From the NCBI RefSeq assembly GCF_036417845.1, contig NC_089985.1, positions 33,438,583 to 33,502,582 on the forward strand: 64,000 nt of DNA, read 5' to 3'. Shown here piece by piece: positions 27,007 to 42,404 of the stretch. Each line of letters starts with the position of its first letter. Position 1 is the stretch's first letter. The DNA is from Apteryx mantelli. Taxonomy: Eukaryota; Chordata; Aves; Apterygiformes; Apterygidae. The position numbers were made by a program, and so were the translations under genes. The notes under the pieces are model-generated. The model was not told the origin of the DNA. It searched no databases and saw only the letters and a program-made list of their open reading frames with translations.

Positions 27007-29982
27007 CTGCAAAATACAACATTGAAAGATTTGATGTAGAAACGAGTGATTATGCTAAGAAAAGGGGGAGGTAGAGGACTGTGCTACTTGGTGGGTGTTC
27101 CAAGCTTCTAAGAAGGAGTACAAGGAGAAAGGCTTTGGCAGCAGTGACCAAACACAACAGGGATGTTTCCTAGCAAACTGTCAAGTGGACATTAAACTGA
27201 AAACCGGGGAAAAGGCAGATGATACATTATTGTCCTTCCCTGGCATTTTAATTATCTCTTACAGGTTTTAGAGCCTGCTGGTCGTGGTCAAAATCACCTC
27301 ACATTTTGGGCTGAAAGTTAAATGGCAAAACTGGGTTTATCTTTGAGGAAAACAGATTATCAACTAATGAATACCTTAACTGAAGCTGAACATAAATTAA
27401 TGGGATAACACAGGTTTCCCTCTTCGTTTTTAAACTTTGGCTATCTATCTTCTGTGGAAAACAATTTTCTTGTCTGCAATAATAATTATGCTTGTTCATC
27501 TGAGTTAGGAATAGTGATGGGGATGGTCCGAATGATGACAGAAGCACGGTCTAATAGGTAGGACGCTGGGATGATATTTGTGAGACCTGAACTCCAGTAG
27601 TTTTGTATAATGGAGAAGTGAGGCAAAAAAGGGGGTAGATGACCTGTCCAGGGCCATCTTGCAACAATATTGCCAGCACTCTTCACTCCTTCTGTTTGAA
27701 ATACTACCATCTCTTGCATTTGATTGGAACTCTGCAGAAAAAGGCCTTTTATTGTTTTCATCTTCTAGAGTTTCACTAATTTTTGAAAAAGGCAATACAG
27801 ATTCTCTCATTTGATATGTGGCCCTTTCACCTTACATTTCTGTGCTAAGATAATAAAAATCTAATAAAACAGTACTGACACAAAGTGATTTTTTTCCCTT
27901 AACTTTAGTAGAAATTCCTGTTTGGTCTGACTTTGAATCTTACCTTAATTGCAAGAGAGGAACTTTTTCTGTCTCTGGGATGGCCCAGTGACTTGTAGGT
28001 AGAGCAAATGAAAGAGTATTAATAGTCAATGTAAAGCTGTGGTCTGCAAAACTATTTCTATTACAAGGATGCTATGACTTTTATGACAGAAACAATTAAA
28101 GCCACGTGAAAAGTTTTGCCTCCTGAGTGAAACCAGTAAGACATTTTAATGAAAAAGTAATAAAAAATCCTAAAATTCATTGGTGACAACGTACAAAATG
28201 TGCTGCAAGTGAAACCACATGTTTCATTTATGGAACATTTCGTTCTCTTCCAAAAAAAGTCACATCTACTACTAATGGCAGTTTTTTTTCCTTTTTGAAG
28301 TCCATTACAATAGTACTCAAGATGGTCATCTCTGTTTCCACTGCCTGATGTTTTACATAAGTGTTCTTCCAATAGCTACTGAGTATTAACTCTCACTACC
28401 ATGAGACCCACTGGCAAAAACTACTGTAACGTTGTCCTAGCCAACACTAATGTAGTTCTTCAGCGATCATAAGACAGATACAAAAAACAAAGACTTTTTT
28501 TTAAACTAATTCTAAAATTCTCCAAGGTTGCTTTCACTAAAAAAAGAAAAAAGAACATTTCTCCTCTTTTCCCAAGCATTCAGATGGTCAGTGAGGCAGT
28601 TCCTAACACACATACTCTTTCCATGCTTTATTTCATACCACAAAGAGATCTACTGATTCTAGATATTTTTCCCCAGTAAGACTGCTCCGTCATTCATGTT
28701 GAGGATGAGTTTTCTTCAGTGCAGGAACTTTTTTTGAAAGATCCTGGAGCTCTCCAAAGCTTTCAAGAGTTCTTTGTAGGCTGTGGGAGACAGAGGACAA
28801 CCCCTCTGGTCATGGCTGAAGCAAAGCCATCTCCAGGCTCATGTAAATGGAAAGGCTCTCATGGATTTTCAATGGATGGGTCCCTCAGGCCACAGTGGAC
28901 AGCTGTTAATTTTTAGCCAGCCATGCTGGTAGATCAGTGAATTATCAATATGCAAATGCAGCCATTTAGTGGCTTGGCGGATACCACAGTGCAACCTTGG
29001 TTATCATGGTTTAGGTAGGTAGGAAGAAACTGGATCAAGCCCCTACAAACGTAATATAGATAACTGTAATGGCAGCAAAAAAGTCCTGGCCTCCATTGCC
29101 TCCTGCACTTATGCCAAAGCAACGGGAATACAGGCTGGATGCTACTGCCCAAAGACAGCTTGCACTGGCACTACTGCAGGTGCTTCTGCTCTTCACTCTG
29201 CTGCGTGGTGTGAACTTGCCCACGTCTGCCTGCAACCTGGCTGTCCATCTGCACATCAGAGAGAACTGCACTACCCCAGCCACAAGGCTACGGTCAACAG
29301 AAGCACGTTAGAAAGGCAAGAGCATAGAGTTGATGTGAGAACCTGAGGTTGACATGCAGTGTGATGCTCTCAGCTGAAACTGAGTTGTTGCAAGATTTTT
29401 GTTTCCACTGAAATTTCTTCTCCGTCTCACCAGAATTGGGCCTCATGTTCTGATCAGTCAGCAGCAGTGCTGCCTCAGTAATTTCCCGAGACACTGAAGG
29501 TAGGAGTAGCCCCCATTTCAGTTCACATCTGCCAGCTCAAGGCTGGAGCTGCCACTTGGTTCCTTGAATGCTCTCAGAGACATCTGAACACATAATTTCC
29601 ACCTTTTAACACCTATTTTTCTGTTACACATGTTTACCTTGCTCTGAACTCCTAGTAAACTGGAACCAGTAGAGAGGTGATTTTATGGGCTGAGATTTTA
29701 GAAACCACTTAAGAGGACTGGCAGTTCATTTCTTATTAAAATTAATGAGTTTGGGCATCAAAATCCCAGTGGTAGCTTTGAAAGCTTCTGGCTTAATTGT
29801 TTCCACTACCATCACATGAGCCACAGGTTGTAAACTCGATATTTCAGAACATTCTTTGGGAAGAGAATAAATAAACACTGAAGAAATGTTAAAATGTTGT
29901 AACCTAAAGAGGGCTATAAACTAACCACTTGCACTTTAGAGTCTGGCACATAGGGAATTGTTCCATTGTGGCAGCTGTATAT

Positions 29983-30001
29983 TACATATATATATATATA
30001 T
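29983..30001. repeat. (AT)n microsatellite, short
   Basis: An ATATAT run after TTACAT, leading into TTTATTATTTTTTG. A simple low-complexity tract. Confidence 0.85.
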
Positions 30002-33000
30002 TTATTATTTTTTGTGTATTACATGTGGTACAAACACCTGTAGATTCAGTATCTCTTCCTAAGAAATGAAAACATAATCATGCACACAGTGTTCAGGAAG
30101 AAGAAAACAACCTAAAAAATCAGATACCATGACAGTAACAAAAAGCCAGTCATCAAGTTTTAGAAATATCAGTGATTTTTTTTTTGAAATTGATGTAATA
30201 AAATATAGAGATCTCAGTGCTTCCAAATCTGATCATCACCCTACAGACAGTCTACCAGAAATAAAAACAAAACTTTGAATCCAAAAAAAATGGATATTTA
30301 ATTCAAATACATTGTAAGAATGTTTAGAGCCATTTTAATTCAAAGCACAATAGACTTCATATCAGAAAAGGATAAACAATTGTATATTAATAATATCAAT
30401 AATGCAACCTTTCCATTGATTTCCATAAATTTAAGATTAATACATTTACAAAGGGCCTGCCTGAATTTATTCATATTCTGCCAAAAGATAACAAAACCCT
30501 CATCAGCAATAGGATACCTGGACAATAGATCTCCTTCTCTTTGGGTGGAGATCATTTCATGGATTCTTTTGCGTCTTTCCTTTGGCCTCAGTCTCAATGA
30601 ACTGTGTTAGCATAGCTGCACTATATGAAACCACATGAATATAATATACTTCTTTTGACTACTCCACTACTACTGAGACTGGTTTTCAAGACATATAGTT
30701 ATTTTTAGAGCCAGAGAAAAAGCCAGGCTAGTTTTCGGTTTGTCAGTCCACAATGACTTTTCTCAAGAAAAAGTGAGAAAGTACCACCCAAATGTCTTGG
30801 TCTACGCAGAGATCTCAGAGACTTTTCATGAACAACTTGATGCAACTCCAGGCTTAGAGGTTCTACAGCTTTTTAAATCTGTCACATGGGATGATCTTTG
30901 AGAAACTAAAACTATTCCAAGCCATTTGGTGGGTTTTCCTCATATCTGACTTATTTTCCTTCCCTGGGATGCAGAGTTTGCAAAACAAGTACTCTGAAAT
31001 AGTAAAGTCCAAATAAGAAAACCTGTGAGTCTGAGCAAATTTCCTATGTAGCTTTGTCCTAAGGTATAGAAAACACAGCGATTTTTGCAGGAAAACTTTT
31101 ATTCTTACTAATTCTTGAAAATGATTAATCCACAGACAAAGGCCCCTGTGGCTTTGTTTCACTCCTGGTAGATTTGCCATCCCTTTCTAATTCTTTTCAA
31201 GAATTTAAAGAACAAAACAAAATATGCAAGCAGTTTATGTTCCATTACACTATTTCAGTATTTGCTCTCTTCCTTGCAGTCTCTAGTGTCTCTGTGTGTT
31301 GGCACTGACAACAGAAATTTGAATCATCAGGATTTGCTAGGCTTATAGAGTGGTTCTGGTCAGAAAAATCAAATTAACAATATGAAGGCCTGTAGTATCT
31401 TCTTTTGGTAATTCCCAGGCTTTAAACTGCTTGGATCACACTTTCAGTCAACCCCAAACCACCTGGGAATCCAGCTGTGTTTCTCCCTGCCACTGGGCAA
31501 GCATTGCTACCCCCCAGAGCAGGTACTCAATTTCTGCAGCTCAGCAGGCTGTTTCTGCCCTGTGGCTCTGGGTGGAGATGACCTCCTCCACAGGGCGAAT
31601 CAGAGGTTTCATGCGTTATTCCTTCTGCGAATGGCCTTTACAAAGAGCCTGTCTCTCTCCACTGGCTGAGAAAGACGTCTGTAGTTGAGTAGGGTTAACA
31701 CTACACCTTGCACAGCACCTTGTCCCCACCAGTAAGGATTTTCACATTTATCAATTACTTGACAATTGTCTTAGGAGACCATCAGGCAAAGAAGACTCCA
31801 GTTAACAACCACTGCCCACTGATCCTTCTGGATTAGCATAAATGATGTTTGGGGGTGAGTCCCACTCCCTTGTAGTTCACCAAAAAATCTCCCTCCAGGC
31901 CAGGAATTTGTCCTTGCTTTAGCTTCTAAGAGAAGAAATGCTGTTCAGAGACTTGCACAGAAATATCTCCTCTTAAAACCAACTCAGTTCAACTCCTGTA
32001 AAATAACAACAGGGAACCTGTTCCACAAGATGATGCTTTTTAGGTACTTTGCTGGCCATACACGTCTTCCACACAATTAAGTCTTCAGTCTATTTTTCAG
32101 CTGCTTTGCGGTAGCTTTTCTGTTCCCTCAGATATGTGCAGAATCTTTTAAAATGCAAGTTTGCCAATTTCTTATTTGCATCTTGTGTTTGTAGTTTGAG
32201 CAATGGAAAAGTTTTGTTCACAAGACTGCCATGTTTTCTACGCGCTTCCAAATACAGCAACAAGGCTGAGGTTTTTCCTTCACTCCTTATTTTAATTTTC
32301 AAAGCTGTCAGACAAGGAAAGATTTTGTTTCATCAAGAAACAAGCTGTGGTGATAGCAAGGAATGCGCGATGTGGCAGCTTTATCCTTATGCCACCGTTC
32401 TTGGGATGCACCAGGATTACAGCCAGACACTAAGTTAAGAGTATTTTATTATAGACGGATTCTCATAAATCCCAGTTTGGGAGTCTTTGTCAAGGCAAGA
32501 ATTCTTCGGTCCCTCACATGCATACTTCCTCCCCTTGCCACAGGCCACAGAGACATCTGCTTCTTGCCGTTTTTTTCCCTTATGCAGCTCTCAGAGCGAA
32601 TAGTCATGCACACCCACGAGACGGGCACCAGAATGTCCTGTCCCACAAAAAGTTTCACATTTTTTTCTGTTCCATGCCAGGATGAAGCTCAGAATTTCAA
32701 AGCTCTTGGGAAAGCAACAAACAAAGGGAGAACAGAAAACTAGGCAGAAATCCTAACCCACCACAGCATAGCTTATAGGGCCTCTCACTAGTGATGTAAA
32801 GGACAGATTTAGACCACAGTCTCTCACACACCAGGCAACCCCAGTAAATATCACTGTGGAGTTCATCTCTTTTAAGTTGAAAGCATAGTTTTTTGCTGCA
32901 AAACAGAATAATTCCACAGAAGAAATCAGAGGACTGGATTCTTCCCATAAGATTTCAGGTGTTTAGCCAAGTTGCTTAAAATGGAGTCACCCTATGTTCC

Positions 33001-36000
33001 CTCTACAGTCAAAGAAAAAAGACCAAAACCCAGACTGGTGACTTAGCCTGTGTACTAGCACCTCAATTCTCTGGAGACACCTACCACTCTCCTTCAGTGA
33101 CTGTGCGTTCCTAACTTATCTGAGCTGCTTCAGTAACTGCTGTAAATTACTGAGAATGAATCTGGGCTCAAAAGATGGCAAAGGAGAATACTTTTGAAAT
33201 CACTGGTTATTCACTCACCCAAGAAAAGTCCTGATTGGCTCTAATTAACATATGAGCTTATTTTATTTAGGACTGTTTGCCACAGTTAGAGTATTTACAT
33301 TTTTTTAAACAGAATTTGGAAACAAAGTTGTTTTTTCATTTTTGTACCAGAGTCTACTACAGCCCATGAGCAGCTAAATTAGGTTAAGCAACTAAATTAC
33401 ATTAAGGTCCACGCAGAACTTGGAAGGTATCTTTGGACTCAGTACCCATGTCAGGGTATTGTTCTGGGAAGAACCATTACTGTTTAAGAACTGTGGCCTT
33501 GGTTTGAAAGGGAATTTGGTCCTCAAAACACACATTTATACTCAAACCCTCAATTCTGTGCATAGAGTAAGTGAAAAACTTGTGAGGTAGAGATATTCCC
33601 TTGGATGTGATGTTTTCCTTCCCAGGCAGAGAAACTATAAAATGGAAGCTAGAAGTGAGTAAAATATTTTGTTGTCTATACCATTTGATTAAAAATGGGG
33701 CTGATCTGGGGCACAGGAGAACAAATGCAAATTTTTTGCAACCTGAACGGGTTGAATTTGCTGAAGAAAGAGAGCTGAAAATTTGTAACATGCCATTTCC
33801 ACATTTTCAAACAAAGTCTTTCATTTCAGAAAGGCAAAATGTTTCATTTCAGCACTTCCTGAACAAAGCTTTTTATTTTTTTTGACTCTTCTGTTTTCAA
33901 AGATTTAAATGCTACAAAGTGGCCTTTTTTGTTTAGAAATTGACCTTAATCAAAATGAAAAACCCAACTAATAAATAAAAGTGACAAAAAACGCCAACAA
34001 AACCCGATCCCTGCCTTCAAAAATGTCCTCCAAATGTTCCATTTCACTTTGCTCTGAACTTATTTCCCCTTCTTGACTTCTTGGTTCAGTTCCTGAACTG
34101 AATAATCCTTTGTTCACCCATGTTTAGTGTAAGCTGTACAAGCTGCACTCTCCAGGCTCTGAAGACAGGCTGTGTCCACAGAGGGAAGGACGGGCTGAAG
34201 GTCCAGTCTTCATTCCATCTCCCACACTAATTAGCAAATAAGATGATTCTCTGTTCTTGTGGCATACAGGAGGGCTCAGAGCCTCCCCTCAGACTCCATT
34301 TCCCTAAGTCTTCACCTTCTTATTATCACCACACCAGTTTATTGCTAAGCTATTTTCCATCCGCATAGTTTGGTTTAGTCAAAATATTCATAATGCAGCT
34401 CCCTTTGGTGCCTCACTGAAGTTGTATTTACAGCTCCTTGGCTGGAATACCTATCCCACAGTTGAATACAGTCTCTTTTCTGATCAAGCATACTGGTGCA
34501 ACATGAGCGCTATGGAGGTACCTTGGGACACCCAGTTTTTTTCTGGAAGCCTCAGTCACAAAGGAGAGAAGAGGCTTGACATTCAAATTACAACTCCTGT
34601 ATGTCAGGGTGCCACTGAAAAACGTTGCCATATAATGCTCAGCTGAAATGTTTCATCATTTTCTAATAAATTTTTGAGTGCTGTCTTTGTAATGAATTTT
34701 CAGTATTTCTGCTTTCGATCTCTGATTTTGGACAGAACAAATGTTGGAGTATCAGCATTTCCTCTAGAGTGGAAATTCTGACTTCTGCCCAAATTTGCCA
34801 AGAATACACAGGTCTTCTGAAGAATCTGAAGTGGTGTGATTACCCCACAAAAAAAGATTTCAGGCTTGCATTTTTATTATACTGGAATATTTTCAAGCTT
34901 TATTCTGTACATTTTTTTCCGTCATTGCTTGAAAATCATTAGTAACAAGAGTAAATATACTGCTCTTTCCCTTTAACATAGCTTTTTTAATAGACACATA
35001 TATATTACTTTAATAAGGAAGAATGGTGGACTTATTATTGGGCAATGTGAGCTCTGCTTCCTCTTCATAAAATCTCAGAGCTCTCTGTGTTAGTTTGAGG
35101 TGATGTCATATTAATTATACACAACGGAATCACTCAGGTGCTGGGAATTAACTTCCATCATTAAATAGATTTTGAAGAACATAAAATTCTTATCCAAATT
35201 GGCCCAATCTGCAATGCTGAGTTTCTTCCGGTCTAATTCCAACATTTCCAAATTTTTAGTTAGGGGTTAGGTTTTGAGCCAGTTCTGATTCTATAGCCTA
35301 TTTACAGTGGTTTGGGCCACATATGAGAAACTAGAAAATGGTGACCAAATGCCATCAACTCATCTCAGTAGTTAGGATCTCAGACTCCAGAGGATGGAAA
35401 GCAGGACAAGGGCTAAACAAATCCTTCTTTTTCCTCCTACTTCCACTTGAAGTTGATGGAGTTCCTAATGTCTGTGGCTGTCTTCAGCGATAATTGCCCT
35501 TTGGGAACCTGAGCTACCCAGCCATGTGTAAGGCAGGTTTGTTACTCAGCTGCATAGCTATTCTCCTGTCTCATGCTATGTTATTCCCAAACCATTCCTG
35601 ACTTCTTTTTAAGCCTAAAAAAGATAGTGCGAATGAACTTGTTCCATCCCAGTAGTTGTCATCACTGAGACAGGTTTCAAGATTAAGAAACAGACTGACA
35701 AAAAAACCTGGCTGCTCAGTTTTGATTCCTCTGTGGAGTTACTAATAATACACAACTGTTGTCTGTATTTTACTAGTTTGCAATCCAAATTGAATTCTGC
35801 TCTCAGATTTTCTCCTTGGGGAATTAGCTTCCCTTCTCTGCTGGATCCTCTGGAGAGAGAAACATCTGCAGGAGCCCACATTTTCCACCACATCTTAAAA
35901 ACAAACTCTCTACAGAGACATCAACTGAGCAAGGTACCAAACGCCTGGCTCAAACATTTTCATTGACTTTGGACTTAAACTAGAGGCAGATTATTCAACA

Positions 36001-38078
36001 TACGCCTGGTGTTGTTTCCTATACTTCCCTCTGATTTGAAGCTGGGCCCTATCAGAGATGAGATACTGGATGGATGACAGATCTGTACAAGCAGGGCAAC
36101 TTGTCTTCCTTAAGCACCTTGTTGAATCCAGGCTCTTACATTTGCAAGACGACGGATAAGGTAGACACATAAGCAGCTGCTATCTCTGGAAGAATAGAGA
36201 CATGGACCACTTAGAGCGAGTAGCAAGCAGAAGTGTGGAACCTAATAGCCATAAGAAGATCATGCCTGTAAAAGATCCTGACATCTCTGTTACACTGAAT
36301 CCACTTTTCCTCTCTGTAGCTGACATTGTAAAACATTTGATCTGCTTAGCCACTAATGGCTGCTGAGCTAAAAAAGGAACACAAGGCTGGTCTGCCATTT
36401 CCTAAAATACTGCTACAGCCCAGCTGCATCTTTTTTATCACAAGGCCTGAGTGTTTCCAAGAAAAGAACAATACAGTTGTCAGAAACCCTGTTCAGACAA
36501 TCCTTCAGCCTGTCTGTGGGCATTTTTGCTGTGTGGTAGTCTACAGAGCCCTGGGAACATGTGACAGAGACAGGACAGTTCTTCCTCTACACTCCACTTG
36601 CTTTAATGCCTAATGCTGTTTTTATCAAATCTAATGTTAATTAATCTCACATGAGTTCTTGCTATATATTAACCTGGGTTTCCACTCTATATTAACTCAT
36701 ACTGATGAAACTGCTTGCATCAGCTTCTTGTTTCTGAATGACAAATCCATTCTCCATTAAAATTCTTTGTTAACGAAGCATGCACATTGGTGGTGAAGCC
36801 TTAGGGAAGAAAAGAAATTTGTTTATTCTCCTTTTTGGTTGTTAATAGAAACCTATGAGGCTAGATCTTGAAATGCAGTTTAAATATCTGCAAAGCATCT
36901 GAGGTCACAAACAGAAATGAAAGGAGGACTGATTTTTAATGAACTTGAACATATATTACTGGCTAGTTACAAATAATAGGGACCAGGTCTTGTTCCTGCT
37001 AAATCTGGAAAACTCTCACTGCACCTTGCCCAGGTGCTGCGAAGGACTTCAGCGTTACAATGCAATGCCTCTCCTGGGCTGCGTCATCTCATCTGATGCT
37101 AGTTTTGGTGGGAAAGGATCTCCCCAGCACACTGGCAGGGATGCCCACGTTGCAAAAGGATAGGACCCTTACAGGCATTCCTAAACGCTTTCATCAGAAG
37201 ATGAAAGCAGAAGTCTTTTTGTGAGACACCTGTGAGACATAGACAGATGAGGTATGCAGAGCTCAGTACAACTTCATATGGGATAAGGAATAAAACCAGA
37301 AGTCACCTCATTTATTCTTAAGCAAAAATGTCTCTCCCTCCTTGCAACATCTGTTGTTATTATTGCTACATTTAGGAACCCCAGAAATGAACTATGCGCA
37401 CGTTCAGCAAGCATTGCTCTGATGCTCTAAGGGTGACACAGGATAACACACAGATACAGTCAGAGGATCTTCAGCACACAATGACACACTATTCACCAGT
37501 ACAACAGTGAGAACTTTCGCAGCCCTCTCCTATGACGTCTGCTGTAGGTCAGGAGATTTGCGATGGGGGTGCCACCCCCTCCATGGAATAACCAACACAG
37601 CTGAAAACGGAGCAGGAAGAGGATGAGGGTCTGATGAAGGCACTCCTCCCTTCCTCTTGGGTCTAACTGGTTAGCACTGGCCACCAGGAGTCATGGATGT
37701 CCACCTAGGTCCCCTACCGACAGCCTCTCCTGAAAAAAGGGGAGGAGAGTGAGGGGTCTTTGGGGCAATTATGGTGCCTTTCATCTTTACATGGAGGAGC
37801 AGGAGGGAATTTCCATACAAGCCTGCCAGGTGGCTTTCTGCTGGCCCATCAGAGGAATTAGGCCAACTGACTTCACTGGCAGGATTCCAGAGAGGTATCA
37901 ACACCCTCAGGTGCTGTTTGTGTAATCTCTGCAAATTTAATACGTCAAGGAAAATAATTAATGAGACTGGGGATTGGCAGTGGTTGAAACCTTCACTGGG
38001 GTTGCCTTATGAAGGTGAATGACATATGACTCTTGTTACAAGCTTGGACAAACTTATCTTCTACGTAAACTGTTTACG

Positions 38079-38097
38079 CACACACACACACACACAC
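38079..38097. repeat. (CA)n microsatellite, short
   Basis: Nine CA dinucleotides between TTTACG and GACC. A minor length-variable tract inside the 25 kb intron. Confidence 0.95.
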
Positions 38098-39524
38098 GAC
38101 CAGCAAGCAAGTCCAGCTCTCTTCCTGTGAAGAGAACCCCACACGGCAATAAGTGGAACATCAGGAAAATTAAAACCACTTGTTTTGTTGTTCCCCAGAG
38201 CATATTATGTCATTTAGGAAGCCTCCTCCCTTCATTGTATGTGCGTGTGTGTTTTCTTAGTCTGTGTTTATTTATTTGCTTGTTTGTCTGGAAATACTTT
38301 ATGTAAGTGCCAGTTGTTTGAGAGGGTATCACAGCCTATCATTTCTAGCACTGCCTAGTTGCTGAAAAGCATGTAATATCACTTAGAACAAATCTAACAG
38401 ATGTCAGAGACTCTCATCAAAACTATGCCTGGCATTTGGCTGGGGTTCTAGTAGTCATGTTGGCATCTTATCGCTCTGGATGCAAAGCTGGAACATTTTG
38501 AGAGCAACCTATCCAGGACTTCTTCTAAGGTGGTGCTGTGGTTGGGTTCACATTACAGGACAGTTAATACTCCCTTCCTGGAAGCTGGCTTTTCATCTCA
38601 AAATCACTCTTCAATTCTCAGAATATCTTGCTATTTTAAAGTTACTGAGTTTCTGTCTATATTATTAAAGTGAACTGTCTTCTCTGTCCATGGACAGCTC
38701 ACCCTCCTGCCAACTTGACAGGATCAGGTTATCTCTGCAACACAGGCCCTGCACTGGAATATACACTTCATTTTCAAAGGGCCTGGAGGAGCAAGGGTTC
38801 AACTTTTATGCTTGCAGCCATCATTCAACTTTTGCCACTGCTTCTTAACACGCTGAATACCATTCTTCGCTAGTTCTCCCATAAGGGACTTCATCTTTCA
38901 CAGTAAAGCTTAATAACCAAGGACTCTGCTCCGTCTCAGACCACCTTCCACTTTAAGCATTGAACTCACAGCATAGGTCGGGGAAGCTGCCTTGGCCAAA
39001 AGGGCCCCAAAGGAACTCCAGTTTCTTGTATGCTGTCTGCACAGTAGGGCTGAATTTATGTTGGTGTCAGACATAGAAAGCCCTTGACTTTTTTTCTTTT
39101 TCTGCTGTTGCTGTCTGCCCTGGCAGCTAAGATCAGTTCTGTATAGGCAGCTGTCAGAGTACAGCAACTGCTAGATTGATAGGCAAAAGTCAAACCAGAA
39201 ACAGGAAAGCCAGTATAAATCTCCTACTTTCACTAGAAGGGGCTCCACATAGGAAACATCTGTACAAGAAAGTTTTGAGAGGAACTGATGAGTCTCAGAC
39301 ACTGAATAAGAGACTCAATCTACACCTGTGTCATTACTCTGCAGTGACAGAGATGTGTCTCAAGTCTTTATTCAGAGCAGCACAGTGCTGCCAGCTCTCT
39401 CTCTGCAACTCTTCCTACAGTCCTGAGTGCACTTGATCAAATTCCAAAAGCAGAAGGATTGCCCAGCAGCTAAAGATGTGAGAAACTAGGGTTAAACCAG
39501 CCATGCTGTCATAGTTTTCTCTGG

Positions 39525-39640
39525 GAAGTTACAAATCCCTTTATGCCCCAGTTTTCTGTCCATATAATGGGAACAACTCCCCATCTCACAGAAAAATAAT
39601 GAGAAGAAATACAGCAAAGATTAAGAGATGCAGTGCTGGA
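39525..39640 (+). mobile_element. Possible MIR-like SINE remnant (tail part)
   Basis: GCCCCAGTTTTCTGTCCATA followed by TAATGGGAACAACTCCCCAT, CTCACAG and AATAATGAGAAGAAATACAG fits the MIR tail 'cctcagtttccccatctgtaaaatgggaataata...ctcacaggg...gaggattaaatgaga'. Only the 3' half is recognisable. Confidence 0.45.
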
Positions 39641-42279
39641 GGGGGCCATATGAGCACTGTGGACAGATACGCTCAGGCCAGACTGTAAAATTGTTTCCTC
39701 ATGTTGAGCTGCTACCTGTGTAAGAAGTTTTAATGAAAACAGCAGAATGACTCATCTGACTCACATCTCTGCAATTAAATGCTTAGGGCTGCCTCACCAG
39801 GCTCTTGGAGACACAGAAGTTTATTCCTAAAAGAGACACAGGGCACTCAAGCAATGCTCTTTTTAGCTTAGTTTCCTAAGAAAGTGATCACACTCTGCAA
39901 ATACATCTGTCTGCCCGTCTGTTTTTCTTGAATCTGACAGCCAATTTTAACTGAATTCTCCAAATAGCACAGACATGAGTAACACTATATGCCCTTATTT
40001 ACATGAAGATAAGCAGGAAGACTTTATGAGGAAAGGCTTAGGTATGAGCTCAGCCCCTTCCTAGGTACCACAGATTCCAATAATGAGAAATCCCATAGGA
40101 CCCCTAAACTTCATTAGGTTTGTTCTTCACAGATGGACCAGGGGTTTCCTGGAAAGGAAGGGGAGAGAAAGAGGGAGGCAGGTGGGACAGTGTACCCCAA
40201 CAGTTAGAGAAGAAACTAAAATCAGGCTCCTGCTCAATGACATGATTTTAAACAGTTCTGATTGTCTGTGGGTATCAATTGCCAGTCCTTCACTGTTTTC
40301 AGTGGGAATTGCTCACCATTCAGCAATGATTACTATCAGTGTAAATGCTTAAATACATAGGAATTGCCTTAAATTCATAGTCCTATTGGTGAAAAACAAA
40401 CAAACAAAAACCCTGTTACTCTGCTTTTTTTCAAGTCAATGTCCTTTCTCCTTGAGGCGGATGTACCCAAAATTGCCTAAGGGATTTAAACTTTCAATAC
40501 CTGTTACATATCAATGGAAGTTACACTTCCCAGTTTCATTTGTCATCTTAAATATAATCTACATAGAAGCTTGATACACATGCAAAATTCTCATTTAACA
40601 TTAGCACAAAATCAGATCCCTCTGGGGGAAGAAAGATGTTTGCAGTGTCACAAATGCAAATGCAAGGTTTGATGTGGCAAAATGGTTTTAAAAAACCTGT
40701 CTGTGGATCTACTGCATCCACTAACTGTAGTTCAATGAGTGGCTTGGCCATTGCTCCTGGGGTAAGGTCTTCGGCCTGGGCGGTACTGCAGAGGAAGGAA
40801 GGAGGCACTCAGCAAAACTGTGTGTGTGCCCAAGGTGAGGGCACCACAAGGTCCTTCAGATCTGAATCTGCCTGAATGGGAGAAGTAGAGGAAAAGCCAT
40901 CCAATAACTGGACCAAGCCACCACTAATATTACCCTGATATTAAACAGCCTTGATTCTTAGTGCAGTTGATTTCAGACATCAGCCTCATCTCTCTGAAGT
41001 TCATGCAGTGACTTCTGGATCTTCCTCGTGCTGGAATTTGATGCCTTGATTCTGTGGCTGTTGAGAATAATTCTTTGAGCAATGATTTAAAATGCCACAA
41101 ACACAGGCAATGCTACAACCTAAACCTACTATAGCATCAGAGGTTTACTGCTCTCCTTGTACAGAGAACCATGTGAGTATATTTCCGCTAGCAATGTTTT
41201 CTTTTGCCTTCAGAAACCAGGAGGAGACAATACCACAAAAGTATCTGAGATCCATGTGAACTCTGTTTAGTCAGTGTGGATTGGGATTTACATTCCAGGC
41301 GTATAATGAACACAGAGACACAAAGATGTGGGCACACAATGCTATTAAGCTCTTGAAGATTATCCCAGTCTCACTCAATAACCTAGCCCTTTCTTAACGA
41401 TGTCGGCTTTATATGAACTATAGCCTTTAACAAAGCTCAATGCCAACAGGAACCAGCAACATCACAGAGGCTGAGCGGCAGCCCAGTGTAATCCCTTGTG
41501 TTAGAGCTCTGGACAGACTGTATCATTTTTCCTCAATGGAAGAGGAAAGTGTTTATCTGGGAAGCGTTTCACATCATGGACAATAGGGAACTGTTTAGCT
41601 TTCCACAAATAGGCTAGCATGCAACTTCCGAGCAGTCTCCAAGGAAAACTTTGGAACACTGGCTATGCCTTTCCAGCAGGGATTTCATGTAAAGTAGTTA
41701 ATGCCCCACATCCTTCATCCTGATTTATTCCTGCTTCATCTTTGTTTCAAAGTGCTGCACTCACTTCAAACACAACATGGGGCTCATCTCTGTGAATATG
41801 CACTTTGATCGCTGGGGACTCCAGATTCATATTGGCTGTTCAGACATAAACAGGGATGTGCTGTCTCGGCAGAGGTATTTCTATGACTGGCTTTATTTTT
41901 CCAAGAGTAATTTGGAAATGCAAAGTTGGGGGCAATGACAGGGGATTCAAATGTAGTGGCCAGGCAGGGCACTGGATATCGGAGCTCTTGGATTTTGACT
42001 GCCACAGAATTGCTGCAGGTCAGCAAGAAAATCCTAGTATACCTGACTTGACACATTCCCTGGGAATGAGTGGAGAGGGGGTTCGGTGTGCTCTTGCCAC
42101 AAACAAGAGCATCAAATTAGGTCCCAATTCCTCTGCAAACTGCCACTGGTAGAGAGTGACACACACACAGATTTGAGGTGGTCTGACTTCTCATACTGCA
42201 TAAGAGTGGGGTAATATCCAAATACTAGCCAGTACATCATAGCCACTACATCAACATTCATCCCCAGTGGGACCACCTG

Positions 42280-42330
42280 TTTTCTCACTAAAGTCAATGG
42301 GAATTATGACTGTGTTGGGTGTAAATTTAG
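42280..42330. repeat. Possible ancient dispersed repeat with the TCAATGGGAAT phrase
   Basis: CACTAAAGTCAATGGGAATT followed by ATGACTGTGTTGGGTGTAAA carries the same short phrase as the fragment near 52.96 kb. Only about 20-40 bases are similar, so it may be chance. Confidence 0.25.
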
Positions 42331-42385
42331 GATAATTCTCAGTGCTAATCAAAAATCCTGTTCTATAGTGAGGCTACAGATGAGG

Positions 42386-42404
42386 CAGACAGACAGACAG
42401 ACAG
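42386..42404. repeat. (CAGA)n microsatellite, short
   Basis: Almost five CAGA units in tandem inside the 25 kb intron. Confidence 0.9.

Noticed and set aside
32363..32743. 126-codon plus-strand ORF
   Set aside because: No family resemblance, no conserved-looking motif, and other open frames on both strands cover the same bases.
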